A stretch of DNA of 64,000 nucleotides from Panonychus citri (Eukaryota; Arthropoda; Arachnida; Trombidiformes; Tetranychidae): positions 2,604,001-2,668,000 of the forward strand of contig NW_026515541.1 in assembly GCF_014898815.1 (NCBI RefSeq), written 5' to 3'. The notes under the pieces were generated by a model. The model ran no database searches, was not told the origin of the DNA, and was given only the letters and a program-made list of their open reading frames with translations. Both the position numbers and the translations under genes were made by a program. The stretch's first letter is position 1. Each line of letters starts with the position of its first letter. Shown in pieces: positions 45,642-56,957 of the stretch.

Positions 45642-47967
45642 TCATACAAGATTGATGCAGCGAGAGTGAGCCTTTTCGACGAAGTCCCATCGAGAAATTC
45701 CCGGCATGATAATCAATAGGTGAAAGATAATTCTCCTGGTCGTTGTGGGATTGTCATCACCTCGGTTTCGTGCGAGCCTATCAATCATCACGTACTTCGG
45801 GCGGTAATCGGGCGTTAAAATTCGGGTTGATTTTCTTGTCGACTTTCGAGCTGAATTTTTGTTGCTTGGTCCTAATGGCTTTTTTCCCTTGATCGGAGTG
45901 GATTTAGTTGTCTCTTGTGATTTCTTTGTTCTACGAGGTCTTCCTCGTTTTTTTCCTTCTTGGTTACTTCCGATTATATTACTTGGCAAAGGAATATCAC
46001 CTTTTTTGATGGCTTGCATGATTTTTATTACATCATCTATTGTAAAACCGTGAGTGCTTCCATCACCATCAGTTTGGGTTTGAGCATTTGAATAAGTAGC
46101 TCCAATTTCTGGAAATGCTGGACCACTTTCATCAAAGGTTAAGAAATCAGCTGCTGTTTTCGATTGCATTAATGTATCTCGAAGATTTTCTTCCTGTGTA
46201 TCTATTCCTGTGCATGACGATATCGACTGAATTGACGTTTCATGAGCTAATGTGATGCCTAACGAAGTTGCAATAGATGCTTTTCTTGCAACTTCTATCT
46301 TCTCCGAGTCCCTAAGTTTTAATTCTATGTTTTCTTTTTCTAGTTCCACGAGTCTATTTTTTAATTCGGTGTTTTCTGCATAGAGACGGTGTAATTCATC
46401 TCGATTGGTTTTGTTTTGATAATAGCTGATGTCTTCTAATAAATGGGACCTTTCTTCGGGAATACTATACATTGAAAACCTTGATTTAGCTTGTAAGGTG
46501 TTAGTGTTCACTTGACCAACATGTCCACAAAACTCTAGGCTAGTCCTAGTTTCGCCGACTAAGTTAGCTGCTGGATTTATGTTGCAAATAATTGCAGCCT
46601 TTCCAGAGCCAATAAAATAAGGCTGTAAGAATTTGGTTAAACTAGAGTCCCGAAAAGGGACTAGTTCTTGGTTGGAACTGTAACAACAAGAGAAAAAAAA
46701 ACGAGATTAGATTAAGAATTGACTGACTGATTGTTGAAGTAAAAATAAACTTACTTTTTTTGGTTGTTTCTTAAAATCCTGATACACCTTGATAAATTCA
46801 TCAATGAATTGTTTATTCTGCCTCCTTCTTTGGTTCTACACCCTTCGGTGTTAGTTTTTTTTTGTCTCTCCGATCCAGCGAGATCACCAAGTGTCAAACT
46901 GTATTAAAAGAAATGAAAAGATTTAAAATAAGAAGCTTAACAAAATCATTCAAATACAAAACTTACTGTGAAATTTGAGGCTCCAATATTTTTCCTTCAT
47001 CTTCACTGAACTTAATCAGAGTGATACAAAGAAATGAGTGACTTCTGCTAGAGTTTTGGTTCAGTCCAGTAGTTTGGATGTTTCTTTGTAGATTTGTCCA
47101 TCCGTAAGAGTAGATTTTTAGAGCTTCCGTAAGGGATGAAACCATAACTGATCTTAAATCTTTAACATAATAACGCTTTTTTTCATCTTCAGATAAAGAT
47201 AAAGCTGTGCCTCGACCACCAGAGGAAGAATTCAATAAATCATAAACAAGTTCATTATAAATTTCAAAATACGATAGATAACAAATGTATTGGTAGCCAT
47301 CCTCGTTAAAACTAATATTATTATTGCAGACATCGGCATATACCACATTACGACAACATCGACTGGCAAGGATTGAATCTTTGTATTGTTTCTCGAGGTC
47401 TTGAGTTTTTTGATCAGCCAGAGTCATATCACAGAACTTTGATTTGGCAAGTAGAGGTTCATCGATAAATTTGCGGGAGGAGAAAATTTTCTTCAGCGAC
47501 AATGGAATCAGTCCAGGATTAACTGTTGGATCTTCGTGAGATCCTCTCATGGTGAACGATTTTCCACTTGAAGTTGTTCCATAACAAAAGAGAATTCCAT
47601 TATTTCCATCAAGAACATCTTCAACCAGAGGTAAACAACATTTAGAGAAAACATTCAACTGATTAACCGATTCATCCAGAATCTCAGTAAAATTATACAC
47701 ATTCCGAGTTGCATTAATTTTTTTCGCACTACCACAATTGGAAGAGGTTTTCTCGTCGATGTAAATTTTATTAGAGTCTATTATCTTATAAGGTGATTCT
47801 TCAATCGTAAAATTATCTATTGGTCGGATTCTTAAAAATGTTGCAATTTTCTCGTCATCAGAAGTGAGCAACGATTTTGTAGTTATATTGGTTGTAGAGT
47901 TGGTAAACTCGTCAACTAGTTCAATGCTATTATCAAGAACACAAATTGAAGATGAGAGAGGATCCAT
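45642..47967 (-). CDS. Kinesin-6-like protein K1 with AT-hook tail
   Basis: Three exons, 47967-46967, 46898-46755 and 46677-45642, encode 726 residues. The motor domain covers about residues 40-430: strand FLRIRPID, P-loop GTTSSGKS at 130-137, switch I NSSRSHSF, switch II DLAGSE at 339-344, and NNSLMNLSRCI. An insertion before YICYLSYFEIYNELVYDLL and the short FEIYNEL pattern suggest the kinesin-6 (KIF20/KIF23) group, whose members act in the central spindle and cytokinesis. The P-loop departs from the usual GxTGSGKT in ending with Ser. A coiled coil (about 475-515) follows, then a TQT motif near 581 that resembles dynein light-chain sites, and an AT-hook-like KKRGRPRRTKK at about 624-634 within a very basic region. 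Unlike K3, the nucleotide-binding motifs are intact, so a working motor is likely. Confidence 0.82.
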
Positions 47968-48449
47968 TTAATCACAATAACTTATTCTAAAGGCACAGTT
48001 AACACGGAAAAGATAATCTATATGGCACACAGAGGAAGGCGAAGAGACACTCGAATAGGCAAATCACAAGATAAAAATCATCAAAAAACTAATTACATGA
48101 CAAACTGTCCGAATTTCGGTCAACAGGTAGACATTTTTACTGATGATTTTTTCGGTTGACAAGATAATCTTGTCAAGATTTCGAAAACCAATTCAACCAA
48201 TCAGAGAGAAGAATAAATTTGTTGATGTGTTTCCATCTAGCGGACAAGGAATAAAATCCATTGAATTTAATTCAATCATTTGAAATTATTCATTTCAATC
48301 TAACGAACAGTTTCAATTTTTATTGACTATTTTATTGTCTTTTTTCATGTGTCATCGATTTAGTTTATGTAAATCTATTAAGAAAAGTTAACATTACGAT
48401 GTTTACCAAAAAAAAAAAGTAATGGACTAATGAAAGAATTGCAAAGGTT
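47968..48449. other. Intergenic region K1-mS38
   Basis: It is the K1 upstream region and the mS38 3' flank. It is duplicated at 55595-56164, where a 75-bp element has been inserted; the matching empty target, CAATTTTT, is at 48314-48321. Confidence 0.6.
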
Positions 48450-49242
48450 TCATTTGATTCTGAAAACAATATCATGAACTGGTTTCACTGGATCTTCAAA
48501 TTCTGGAGTAATTAGATCAGTTTCTGCTCGGTATTTTCGCATTAAGGCGATTGTCTTTCTCAGACCTTCTTCTTTATCAGCTGGTTTTGGTGCTTTATCG
48601 ATGGCATTTAGAATTCCATCGACGTATTTTTCTGCGTCAAAATCTTCAGCTTCTTTAACGGCAGCTAATATTTCGGCTCTAAATAGTTTCTCTTTTTGAA
48701 TGTTTCTTCTTAATCGAGTATATTTAATAGCCGAAAGATTGTTTTTGATCCATTTTATCCGATGATGTTTCTTTATCTTTCTATGTCTGATGTGCATAAT
48801 AGTGTTGCTGTAATTGAAGTCTGGTATTGATCCATATTTATCCTTCCTTGAAATACATTTGATTTCATCTAATTTTCTTGGATCACTAATCTCTGGTGCA
48901 ATGGTAACCCGAAAATCATAAATTGAAGGTGCAAATAATTCGTTTATTAATGAGAATCGGGTTGGCATTTGTTGTCTTTGAATAGGGACACCGAATCTTG
49001 GCTTTTCCACTATGGGAAATGTAACTTTGGCTGGAGGTAGTAAAGGTGGAGGGGGAATGGAAGCCGGTGAACATATTGAAAAAGCTTTAGATGAATAAAT
49101 TAAATGCCTTGATGATGATCTAATTGAAATAAGAGAAAATCAAGAAAAAAACAGAAATAAATTAACAAGATATAAACAATCACATGGTAATAGAGAAAAA
49201 GACTTACCCTAAAAAAGAAGATATTTTCGTTAAGGTGTTCAT
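48450..49242 (-). CDS. Mitochondrial ribosomal protein mS38 (AURKAIP1-like), copy a
   Basis: Two exons, 49242-49208 and 49119-48450, encode 234 residues. The short first exon (MNTLTKISSFLG) plus the start of exon 2 (SSSRHLIYSSKAFS) is rich in Ser, Lys and Arg with no acidic residue, fitting a mitochondrial targeting sequence. The core motif, IRHRKIKKHHRIKWIKNN and then YTRLRRNIQKEKLFRAE, resembles the basic mS38/AURKAIP1 signature (vertebrate RRRKMNHHKYRKLVKKTR, then FLRRKVQEGRLRRKQ), with a few extra residues between the two halves. mS38 lies in the small mitoribosomal subunit near the decoding region. A Pro-rich stretch precedes the core. A nearly identical second copy exists at 56165-56957. 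I am fairly sure of the family but less of strict orthology. Confidence 0.78.
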
Positions 49243-50392
49243 CTTATCCTTGTTCTTATTCGTTGAAAAAAGCAAAAATGGTACATTAAGTGTTGAATTT
49301 AATCGGAGAAATCAGATTTCCAGGTGATTAACATTTTAAATTAAAAATCAAACAATTAAATAATTAATTGTTTTGGAAAAAACATTTCCGATGAAAATAG
49401 AAAACATGTTAACCGTTAGATGGAACCACTGAGACGGAATTCTTTTCAGAGAAAGTTTTATCTCTCATCGCAAGATGGAGTCACGAGCTTCGTCCACAAT
49501 TAATTTTTTTTCTTCTGACTCGATTTTTAGAGCTCCTGATAAATTTTAACTTAATTAACTTTACCTGTGAATTTAAAATTAAATTTGGTGATATTATTGT
49601 TTATCTAATCACAAGGATCAAGTTGATACCAAAGCTATGATGATTCAAAAGCTACTTTAGTTGTTTTCGTTACTCTTAAAACTGATCCATTATTGCGTCG
49701 TAATAATTTCAACCATTTTTGTTTTCTTGGTAAGTTTTTGTCGATAATTGTTTTCACTTTTTAAAAGTTTGAAATTCTAATTTTCTTTTGTTTCTATTTT
49801 TATTTGTTCTTCATGTCATACCTAATAAGCTAATCTTTTCTGGGCCGTTGGATAATCGCCCTATTTCGGGATCAATTTTGAACTGACTCTTGTCTATGGC
49901 GAACAAGTTGGTTGAGAACAACCCTTATGGGGTCGACGAACAGGATTTTTGTCCATTTTAGTTTTAAACTAATTGTTAATTGATTTCTCACATGTAATCT
50001 CGACCTCAGGGGAGAAAATTTATTATTTATTTCGTTATTATTTTCCATTTTATTATCATTCCCTTCCTTGTCCCTTTTTCCCTATCCCTTGGTAATTGTA
50101 ATTTATCGAAGCCTCGACTGAGTTCGCTGTTGAAGCTTAAAAATAAATTTTCTTCAGTTACATAAAAATGTATGTAATTACCTCAATTGCTATTCAATTT
50201 GACTTTAACCTAATATTAATCATTATTTGTTGATCAAACCGACACCTCAAAAGCTACTGAAATAATTGCAATTCAATGATAACCTTTTGGCTGATCTTTT
50301 CGCAAATCTTATCGATGTTTTGACAATCAACATGATTAATACATAGTTGGTAAGATAATTAAAACTTTTATCGATCTTTTTTTTTTCATTAC
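49243..50392. other. Upstream region of mS38 copy a
   Basis: No gene recognised. It is repeated almost unchanged at 56958-58121. It includes an unexplained GC-richer stretch around 49840-49940 (GGGCCGTTGGATAATCGCCC and following) that could derive from a mobile element, but no terminal repeats were found. Confidence 0.5.
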
Positions 50393-51122
50393 CTTTTTCA
50401 ACGCCCAAACAGTTACCCCATTCAGCTAAGGTCACCAAATGGTCATCGTTAGGGTCACACGAGTCCAAAAATCGACCAATACAAGGTTCCATTGATAATA
50501 AAGGTGCTCGAAGTGGAAACAGTTCATGTCGAGAGACTTTCCTATTAACCCAAAAATTACGTTAAAAATGATTAACTTAATTGTGATTGAATTAAAATGG
50601 ATTATAATAAACACCATAGGCAGTGATTAAAATAATTGACCTGGAAATTGATTGTAATTCAATTGAAATTTAAATCAATCAACCGATTAACTTTAACTTT
50701 GTGTATTAACATTTTTCTTATCCTTAAACCTTTTCATTAACTAAATGAACACTTTAATTGTTGAGTTGATTGTTAAACTATTTTAAATCTAAGGTTTATC
50801 TAGATTTACATATTAAATCAACTTAAATGTTAATTTTCTTGATACTTTTTGATTGCTAGAAGGAAAAATTTAATTTCCATTCCTTTGTACTCCAAATTGA
50901 TTTGAAGTACAAGTTGTATTTAATATTGAACGACAAATGTTCAGAGTTAATTGTTAACATTTTCAACACTGAGTTGTAAAGATTAATTTTGATTGTGATC
51001 AGTTAATTGCTCACCTATCATGAGGTTCAGTGTCTAAATCACAAAACTTCCAGATGATCGCATTGATCCAACCATGGTGATAATTGTCCTTCTCGTGGTC
51101 AGCGGGCTTTGGATATTTCTTG
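50393..51122 (-). pseudogene. SPARC fragment, exons 6 and 7
   Basis: SPARC exon 7 (50541-50393) and exon 6 (51122-51015), with the intron between, are nearly identical to the intact gene and still in phase. The similarity stops about 15 bases upstream of exon 6. There is no signal peptide, follistatin domain or final exon, so no secreted SPARC can be made. Confidence 0.9.
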
Positions 51123-51156
51123 CTGAGAAAATAAAAACTAATACTTTTAACACTTA

Positions 51157-51368
51157 CAGGGTGTAAAGAAAGTAACGTTCATGGGTGGGGTTTAAGATGC
51201 GTGAATTGATGGCAGTCGATTTGATTATTTAATTTACATCGTCTGATTTTTACTTCAAGTTAAGAAAATTTTAACGGCTAATTGAAGGAAAAAATAAACA
51301 AACCAATTCAATTCAATCGCGCAAGGGGAGAAATTCATCCCTCTGAACGTTACTTTCTTTACACCCTG
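51157..51368. mobile_element. 212-bp MITE, Tc1/mariner type
   Basis: Perfect 25-bp terminal inverted repeats (51157-51181 and 51344-51368) start CAGGGTGTAAAGAAAGTAAC. A TA dinucleotide flanks each end. Element start CAGGGTG, TA target and small size without coding capacity are typical of non-autonomous Tc1/mariner elements. The paralogous position near 59330 lacks the element. Confidence 0.85.
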
Positions 51369-51639
51369 TACATGTTAACTTTTTTGGAGTTTTAACAGTT
51401 CAATCAGTTCAATAGTTAAATATTCTAATCATTTGTAAACTCGAGCTCATGCTGATTCAGTTGTTGCTAGTTCATTTGTAAGCAATCAAACAGTAATGAT
51501 AATTATCTGCATTTATCGTAAGAAGATTGTAAGCTAAGAATACAAAATCGTTTCCAATGTGTTCATCAAAATGGAAATTAAATCAACTTAATCACCATGA
51601 GGTCGAGTTAAGAAATGGTCAGTGTTTTTATCATCTTTA

Positions 51640-51910
51640 ATTATTAGAATGATAGTCAATACTTTTGTCGGTTTAACGAATAGCATTTAATGGTGACAAG
51701 TGAACTTGAAATTGTAAAAATTGAGACAATTTTCCTTTCCAATTTTCTTATTTATGACCGAAGGTAATTCTAAGATTCTCACCGGACATTTGGACCAAAA
51801 AGAAAACAATAAGTTTCCTTGGTTAACTTATTTCACACTTTTCTGTGAGATTTCATTTTATTGCTCGAATATGTGCTCATCACCAATCAATGGATATACG
51901 GAGACTTAAA
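51640..51910 (+). repeat. Dispersed repeat R, copy 3
   Basis: This has the same ordered landmarks as the copies near 4200 and 9840 but is more diverged (GACAAGTGAACTTGAAATTG, TTATTTATGACCGAAGG, CATTTGGACCAAAAAG, TTTCCTTGGT, TTTCTGTGAGATTTC). It lies within the larger tandem duplication. Confidence 0.5.
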
Positions 51911-52217
51911 TAAGATCCTAATAATTAGTGGCTAATGTACATAAATTTAAAAAATTAGTTCCATTATTTTGTGACAAGATTCTTGTCATATTGAGTCAAT
52001 ATTATTGACCGTTAAGATACAATTGTGCTTATAGAAACAAAAACTTTAAAAACAAAAATTCTTTTCACCAAAAGATGGAGTTAGTTGTTAATCTCTTGAG
52101 CGGGTTAACAATCAATACTAATCCTTTGAATACAAAGAAATGAACTTGTCATTGTTTTGATTCATTTCTGTTTTACTTATTGATTGTGTGATCGCTTTTT
52201 TGTGCAACTATTTCTGT
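51911..52217. other. Flank shared with the K3 upstream region
   Basis: Bases about 52070-52215 repeat at 60168-60325, just before the start of kinesin-like gene K3. Here the same sequence lies downstream of the small finger gene. No coding exon. Confidence 0.6.
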
Positions 52218-52639
52218 TTAATTCTCTGAAGATGATTCTGGTTCTGGTACACGCTTTTTAGACTTTCGCCATTGATTACATCGTGCCTTATATTGTTCCT
52301 CGGTCAATTGCACGGCTTTGTGTTTAAGAACTTCAACCTTATGGTGTTTTTTATGTAGATAGAAATTGCGATTTTTTTCTGATACGATGTATGGACAATT
52401 TTTGATGGTACAAGCTTTGTATTTCTGGGAGAGGAAAAGAAAGAGAAAAGAAAAAGAAAAAATAGTTACCCTTAGGTTATCACATTGAAAGCTTCATTAA
52501 TAAATGATGATAACATCATCTTTAATCATAATTAGCTTAATCATCCTGTCAATATAATCAACTAAATATTTCAAGTCGTGATTGTTGAAAATAAATTAAC
52601 TTAATTCACCAAAAATTTACTTGTCATCTCAAGTTAATC

Positions 52640-52684
<45 letters not shown>

Positions 52685-53318
52685 CTGTTGGTGATGATTT
52701 TATGTTCATCGATTTTGATTATAACAATTTAATCAACTATTTTAATTTGTTTGATTATTTTTCTCGTTGTTTTCACCAGAACGTCAATCTTTAAATTATT
52801 AATAATTAGCTTGTCATACTAAACTCTCCCATCAAAAGAGATGATGATAATGATGATTGTCATGATGACAATGTGAGCAAATAAATACTGATTGTATCAA
52901 CTTTTGTTGTTGTTCCTTACTTTTAATGATTGCCTAGAAGACTTTAGCCATTGATTACATCGTGCCTTATATTGTTCCTCGGTCAATTGCACGGCTTTGT
53001 GTTTAAGAACATCAACCTTATGGTGTTTTTTATGTAGATAAAAATTGTGATTTTCTTCTGATACGATGTATGGACAATTTTTGATGGTACAAGCTTTGTA
53101 TTTCTGGGAGAGGAAAAGAAAGAGAAAAGAAAAAGAAAAAATAGTTACCCTTAGGTTATCACATTGAAAGCTTCATTAATAAATGATGATAACATCATCT
53201 TTAATCATAATTAGCTTAATCATCCTGTCAATATAATCAACTAAATATTTCAAGTCGTGATTGTTGAAAATAAATTAACTTAATTCACCAAAAATTTACT
53301 TGTCATCTCAAGTTAATC

Positions 53319-53365
<47 letters not shown>

Positions 53366-53682
53366 CTGTTGGTGATGATTTTATGTTCATCGATTTTGAT
53401 TATAACAATTTAATCAACTATTTTAATTTGTTTGATTATTTTTCTCGTTGTTTTCACCAGAACGTCAATCTTTAAATTATTAATAATTAGCTTGTCATAC
53501 TAAACTCTCCCATCAAAAGAGATGATGATAATGATGATTGTCATGATGACAATGTGAGCAAATAAATACTGATTGTATCAACTTTTGTTGTTGTTTCTTA
53601 CTTTTAATGGCTCTGGTTCTGGTACACGCTTTTTAGACTTTCGCCATCGATTACATCGTGCCTTATATTGTTCCTTGGTCAT
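52218..53682 (-). CDS. Small two-finger protein built from duplicated exons
   Basis: Three exons, 53682-53602, 53103-52921 and 52424-52218, encode 156 residues; all junctions are in phase 0. Exon 1 starts MTKEQYKARCNRWRKSKKR. Exons 2 and 3 each encode the same finger-like unit: KYKACTIKNCPYIVSE, then a His-rich stretch (LHKKHHKV), then LKHKAVQLTEEQYKARCNQW. The spacing C-x4-C-x12-14-H-x3-H would suit a single zinc ion. The end of exon 3 (RKSKKRVPEPE) repeats the end of exon 1. The acceptors are identical (CTCTCCCAG) and the donors agree. The protein is small and strongly basic, so a nuclear, nucleic-acid-binding role is a reasonable guess. I know no family with this layout; transcription is not shown by the sequence alone. 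Confidence 0.6.
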
Positions 53683-53686
53683 TGTG
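52261..53686. repeat. Tandem repeat of about 680-696 bp, 2.1 copies
   Basis: Unit 1 (52261-52939) and unit 2 (52940-53635) are nearly identical over exon and intron; a third partial unit covers about 53636-53686. Each full unit holds one finger exon, one intron and a (TC)n run (52642-52681 and 53321-53363). Confidence 0.9.
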
Positions 53687-53793
53687 CTGAAATTTCCATG
53701 TAAAAAAGAGAAAAAGAAAGAAAAATTTTCAGAATAATCAAAAGTTGATTCCGGAAAAAGAAAATCTAATCATTTCTATCAGTAATTAACTAA

Positions 53794-55594
53794 CTACGTT
53801 TGATTAAATTGTGATAATTCTTCCTGTGTATGGAAACAGGACGATATCGACTGGATTGATGTTTCATGTGCCAAAGTTATTCCTAACGAAGTTGCAATAG
53901 ATGCTTTTCTTGCAACTTCTACCTTCTCCGAGTCTCTAAGTTTTAATTCGGCGTTTTCTTTTTCCAGTTCATCAAGCCTATTCTTTAATTCGGTGTTTTT
54001 GGCGTAGAGACGATTTAATTCATCTAAATTCGTTTTGTTTTGAAAATAACTGATGTCTTCTAACGGGGACCTTTCTTCGGGAATACTGTAAGTTGAAAAC
54101 CTCGATTTAGATTGTAAAGTGTTAGTGTTTATTTGACTAACATTTCCGCAAAATTCTAGGATGGTCCTAGTTTCGCCGACTAAGTTAGCTGCTGGATTTA
54201 TGTTACAAATAATTGCAGCCTTTCCAACACCAATAAAATAAGGCTGTAAGAATTTGGTTAAACTAGAGTCCCGAAAAGGGACTATCTCTTGCTTGGAGCT
54301 GTAATGAAAAGAGAAAAAAGAACGAGATTAGATTGAGAATTGACTGATTGATTGAAGAAGTAAAAATAAACTTACTTTTTTTGATTGTTTCTTAAAATCC
54401 TGATACACTTTGACAAATTCATCAGTGAATTGTTTATTCTACCTCCTTCTTTGGTTCTACACCCTTCGGTGTTAGTTTTTTTCTGTCTCTCCGATCCAGC
54501 GAGATCACCAAGTGTCAAACTGTATTAAAAGAAATGAAAAGATTTAAAACAAGAAGCTTAAAAAAATCATTCAAATACAAAACTTACTGTGAAACTTGAG
54601 GCTCCAATATTTTTCCTTCATCTTCTCTGAACTTAATCAGAGTGATACAAAGAAATGAGTGACTTCTACTAGAGTTTTGGTTCAGTCCAGTAGTTTGGAT
54701 GTTTCTTTGTAGATTTGTCCATCCGTAAGAGTAGATTTTTAGAGCTTCCGTAAGGGATGAAACCATAACTGATCTTAAATCTTTAACATAATAACGATTT
54801 TTTTCATCAGTCGATAAAGATAAAGCTGTGCCTCGACCACCAGAGGAATTCAATAAGTCATAAACAAATTCATTGTAAATTTCAAAATACGATAGATAAC
54901 AAATATACTGATAACCATCCTCATTAAAACTAATATTATTATTGGAGACATCGGCATAAATCACATTACGACAACATCGACTGGCAAGGATTGAATCTTT
55001 GTATTGTTTCTCGAGGTCTTGAGTTTTTTGATCAACCAGAGTCATATCACAGAACTTTGATTTGGCAAGTAGAGGTTCATCGATAAATTTACGGGAGAAG
55101 AAAATTTTCTTCAGTGACAATGGAATCAGTCCAGGATTAACTGTTGGATCTTCGTGAGGTCCTCTCATGGTGAACGATTTTCCACTTGAAGTTGTTCCAT
55201 AACAAAAGAGAATTCCATTAACTCCATCAAGAACATCTTCAACCAGAGGTAAACAACATTTAGAGAAAACATTCAACTGATTAACTGATTCATCCAGAAT
55301 CTCAGTAAAATTATACACTTTCCGAGTTGTATTAATTTTTTTGGCACTACCACAATTGGAAGAGATTTTCTCGTCGATGTAAATTTTATTAGAGTCTATT
55401 ATCTTATAAGGTGATTCTTCAATCGTAAAATTATCTATTGGTCGGATTCTTAAAAATGTTGCAATTTTCTCGTCATCAGAAGTGAGCAACGATTTCGTAG
55501 TTATATTGGTCGTAGAGCTTAAAAAATTGGTAAGCTCGTCAACTAGTTCAATGCTATTATCAAGAACACAAATTGAAGATGAGAGAGGATCCAT
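53794..55594 (-). CDS. Kinesin-6-like protein K2, tail truncated
   Basis: Three exons, 55594-54588, 54519-54376 and 54298-53794, encode 551 residues. The motor domain is about 95% identical to K1, with the P-loop GTTSSGKS, NSSRSHSF and DLAGSE all intact and a coiled coil after it. The match to K1 ends near 53822; the frame then runs through HTQEELSQFNQT to a TAG at 53794-53796. The TQT motif and AT-hook region of K1 are therefore missing. A four-residue insertion (NFLS) occurs near residue 23. It could be a working motor without the K1 tail, or a copy on its way to loss; every splice site is preserved. Confidence 0.75.
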
Positions 55595-55955
55595 TTAATC
55601 ACAATAACTTATTCTAAAGGCACAGTTAACACGGAAAAGATAATCTATATGGCACACAGAGGAAGGCGAAGAGACACGAGACAGGAGAAGAGGCAAATCA
55701 CAAGATAAAAATCATTAAAAAACTAATTACGAGACAAAATGTCCGAATTCCGGTCAACAGGTAGCCATTTTTACCAATGTTTTTTTCGGTTGACAAAATA
55801 ATCCTGTAAAGATTTCGAAAACCAATTCGACCAATCAGAGAGAAGAATAAATTTGTTAATGTGCTTCCATCTAGCGGACATGGAATAAAATCCATTGAAG
55901 TTAATTCAATCGTTTGAAATGATTCATTTCAATCAAACGAACAGTTTCAATTTTT

Positions 55956-56030
55956 GGTAAGACTCAAACCGAGAAAAAATTAGCTGAAAATTGAGAATAT
56001 CGAGCTGACGGACATATCTTGAGTCTTACG
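55956..56030. mobile_element. 75-bp MITE, hAT-like
   Basis: The element has 11-bp inverted ends, GTAAGACTCAA and TTGAGTCTTAC, and is flanked by an 8-bp direct repeat CAATTTTT (55948-55955 and 56031-56038). The duplicated region near 48314 has a single CAATTTTT and no element. An 8-bp target duplication fits the hAT class. Confidence 0.8.
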
Positions 56031-56164
56031 CAATTTTTATTGACTATTTTATTGTCTTTTTTCATGTGTCATCAATTTAGTTTATGTAAATCTATTAAGA
56101 AAAGTTAACATTACGATGTTTACCAAAAAAAAAGTAATGGACTAATGAAAGAATATCAAAGGTT

Positions 56165-56957
56165 TCATTTGATTCTAAAAACATTATCATGAACTGGTTT
56201 AACTGGATCTTCAAATTCTGGAGTAATTAGATCGGTTTCTGCTCGGTATTTTCTCATTAAGGCGATTGTCTTTCTCAGACCTTCTTCTTTATCAGCTGGT
56301 TTTGGTGCTTTATCGATGGCATTTAGAATTCCATCGACGTATTTTTCTGCGTCAAAATCTTCAGCTTCTTTAACGGCAGCGAATATTTCGGCTCTAAATA
56401 GTTTCTCTTTTTGAATATTCCTTCGTAATCGAGTATATTTAATAGCCGAAAGATTGTTTTTGATCCATTTTATCCGATGATGTTTCTTTATCTTTCTATG
56501 TCTGATGTGCATAATAGTGTTGCTGTAATTGAAATCTGGTATTGATCCATATTTGTCCTTCTTTGAAATACATTTGATTTCATCTAATTTTCTTGGATCA
56601 CTAATCTCTGGTGCAATGGTAACACGAAAATCATAAACAGAAGGAGCAAATAATTCATTTATCAATGAGAATCGGGTTGGCATTTGTTGTCTTTGAATAG
56701 GGACACCGAATCTTGGCTTTTCCACTATGGGAAATGTAACTTTGGCTGGAGGTAGTAAAGGTGGAGGGGGAATGGAAGCCGGTGAACATATTGAAAAAGC
56801 TTTAGATGAATAAATTAAATGCCTTGATGATGATCTAATTGAAATAAGAGAAAATCAAGAAAAAAACAGAAATAAATTAACAAGATATAAACAATCACAT
56901 GGTAATAGAGAAAAAGACTTACCCTAAAAAAGAAGATATTTTCGTTAAAGTGTTCAT
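56165..56957 (-). CDS. Mitochondrial ribosomal protein mS38 (AURKAIP1-like), copy b
   Basis: Two exons, 56957-56923 and 56834-56165, encode 234 residues. It differs from copy a at only a few residues over exon 2 (for example SKKD for SRKD, IFAAV for ILAAV, and VHDNV for VHDIV near the end). The targeting start, Pro-rich stretch, basic core and splice sites are all intact, so either copy could supply the ribosome. The 5' flanks of the two copies are nearly identical for over 1 kb, and both are probably expressed from equivalent promoters. Confidence 0.78.

Noticed and set aside
49840..49950. GC-richer stretch repeated at about 57555-57665, considered as an RNA gene or element end
   Set aside because: I could not find a cloverleaf, inverted ends or target duplication. 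Its repetition is explained by the segmental duplication.
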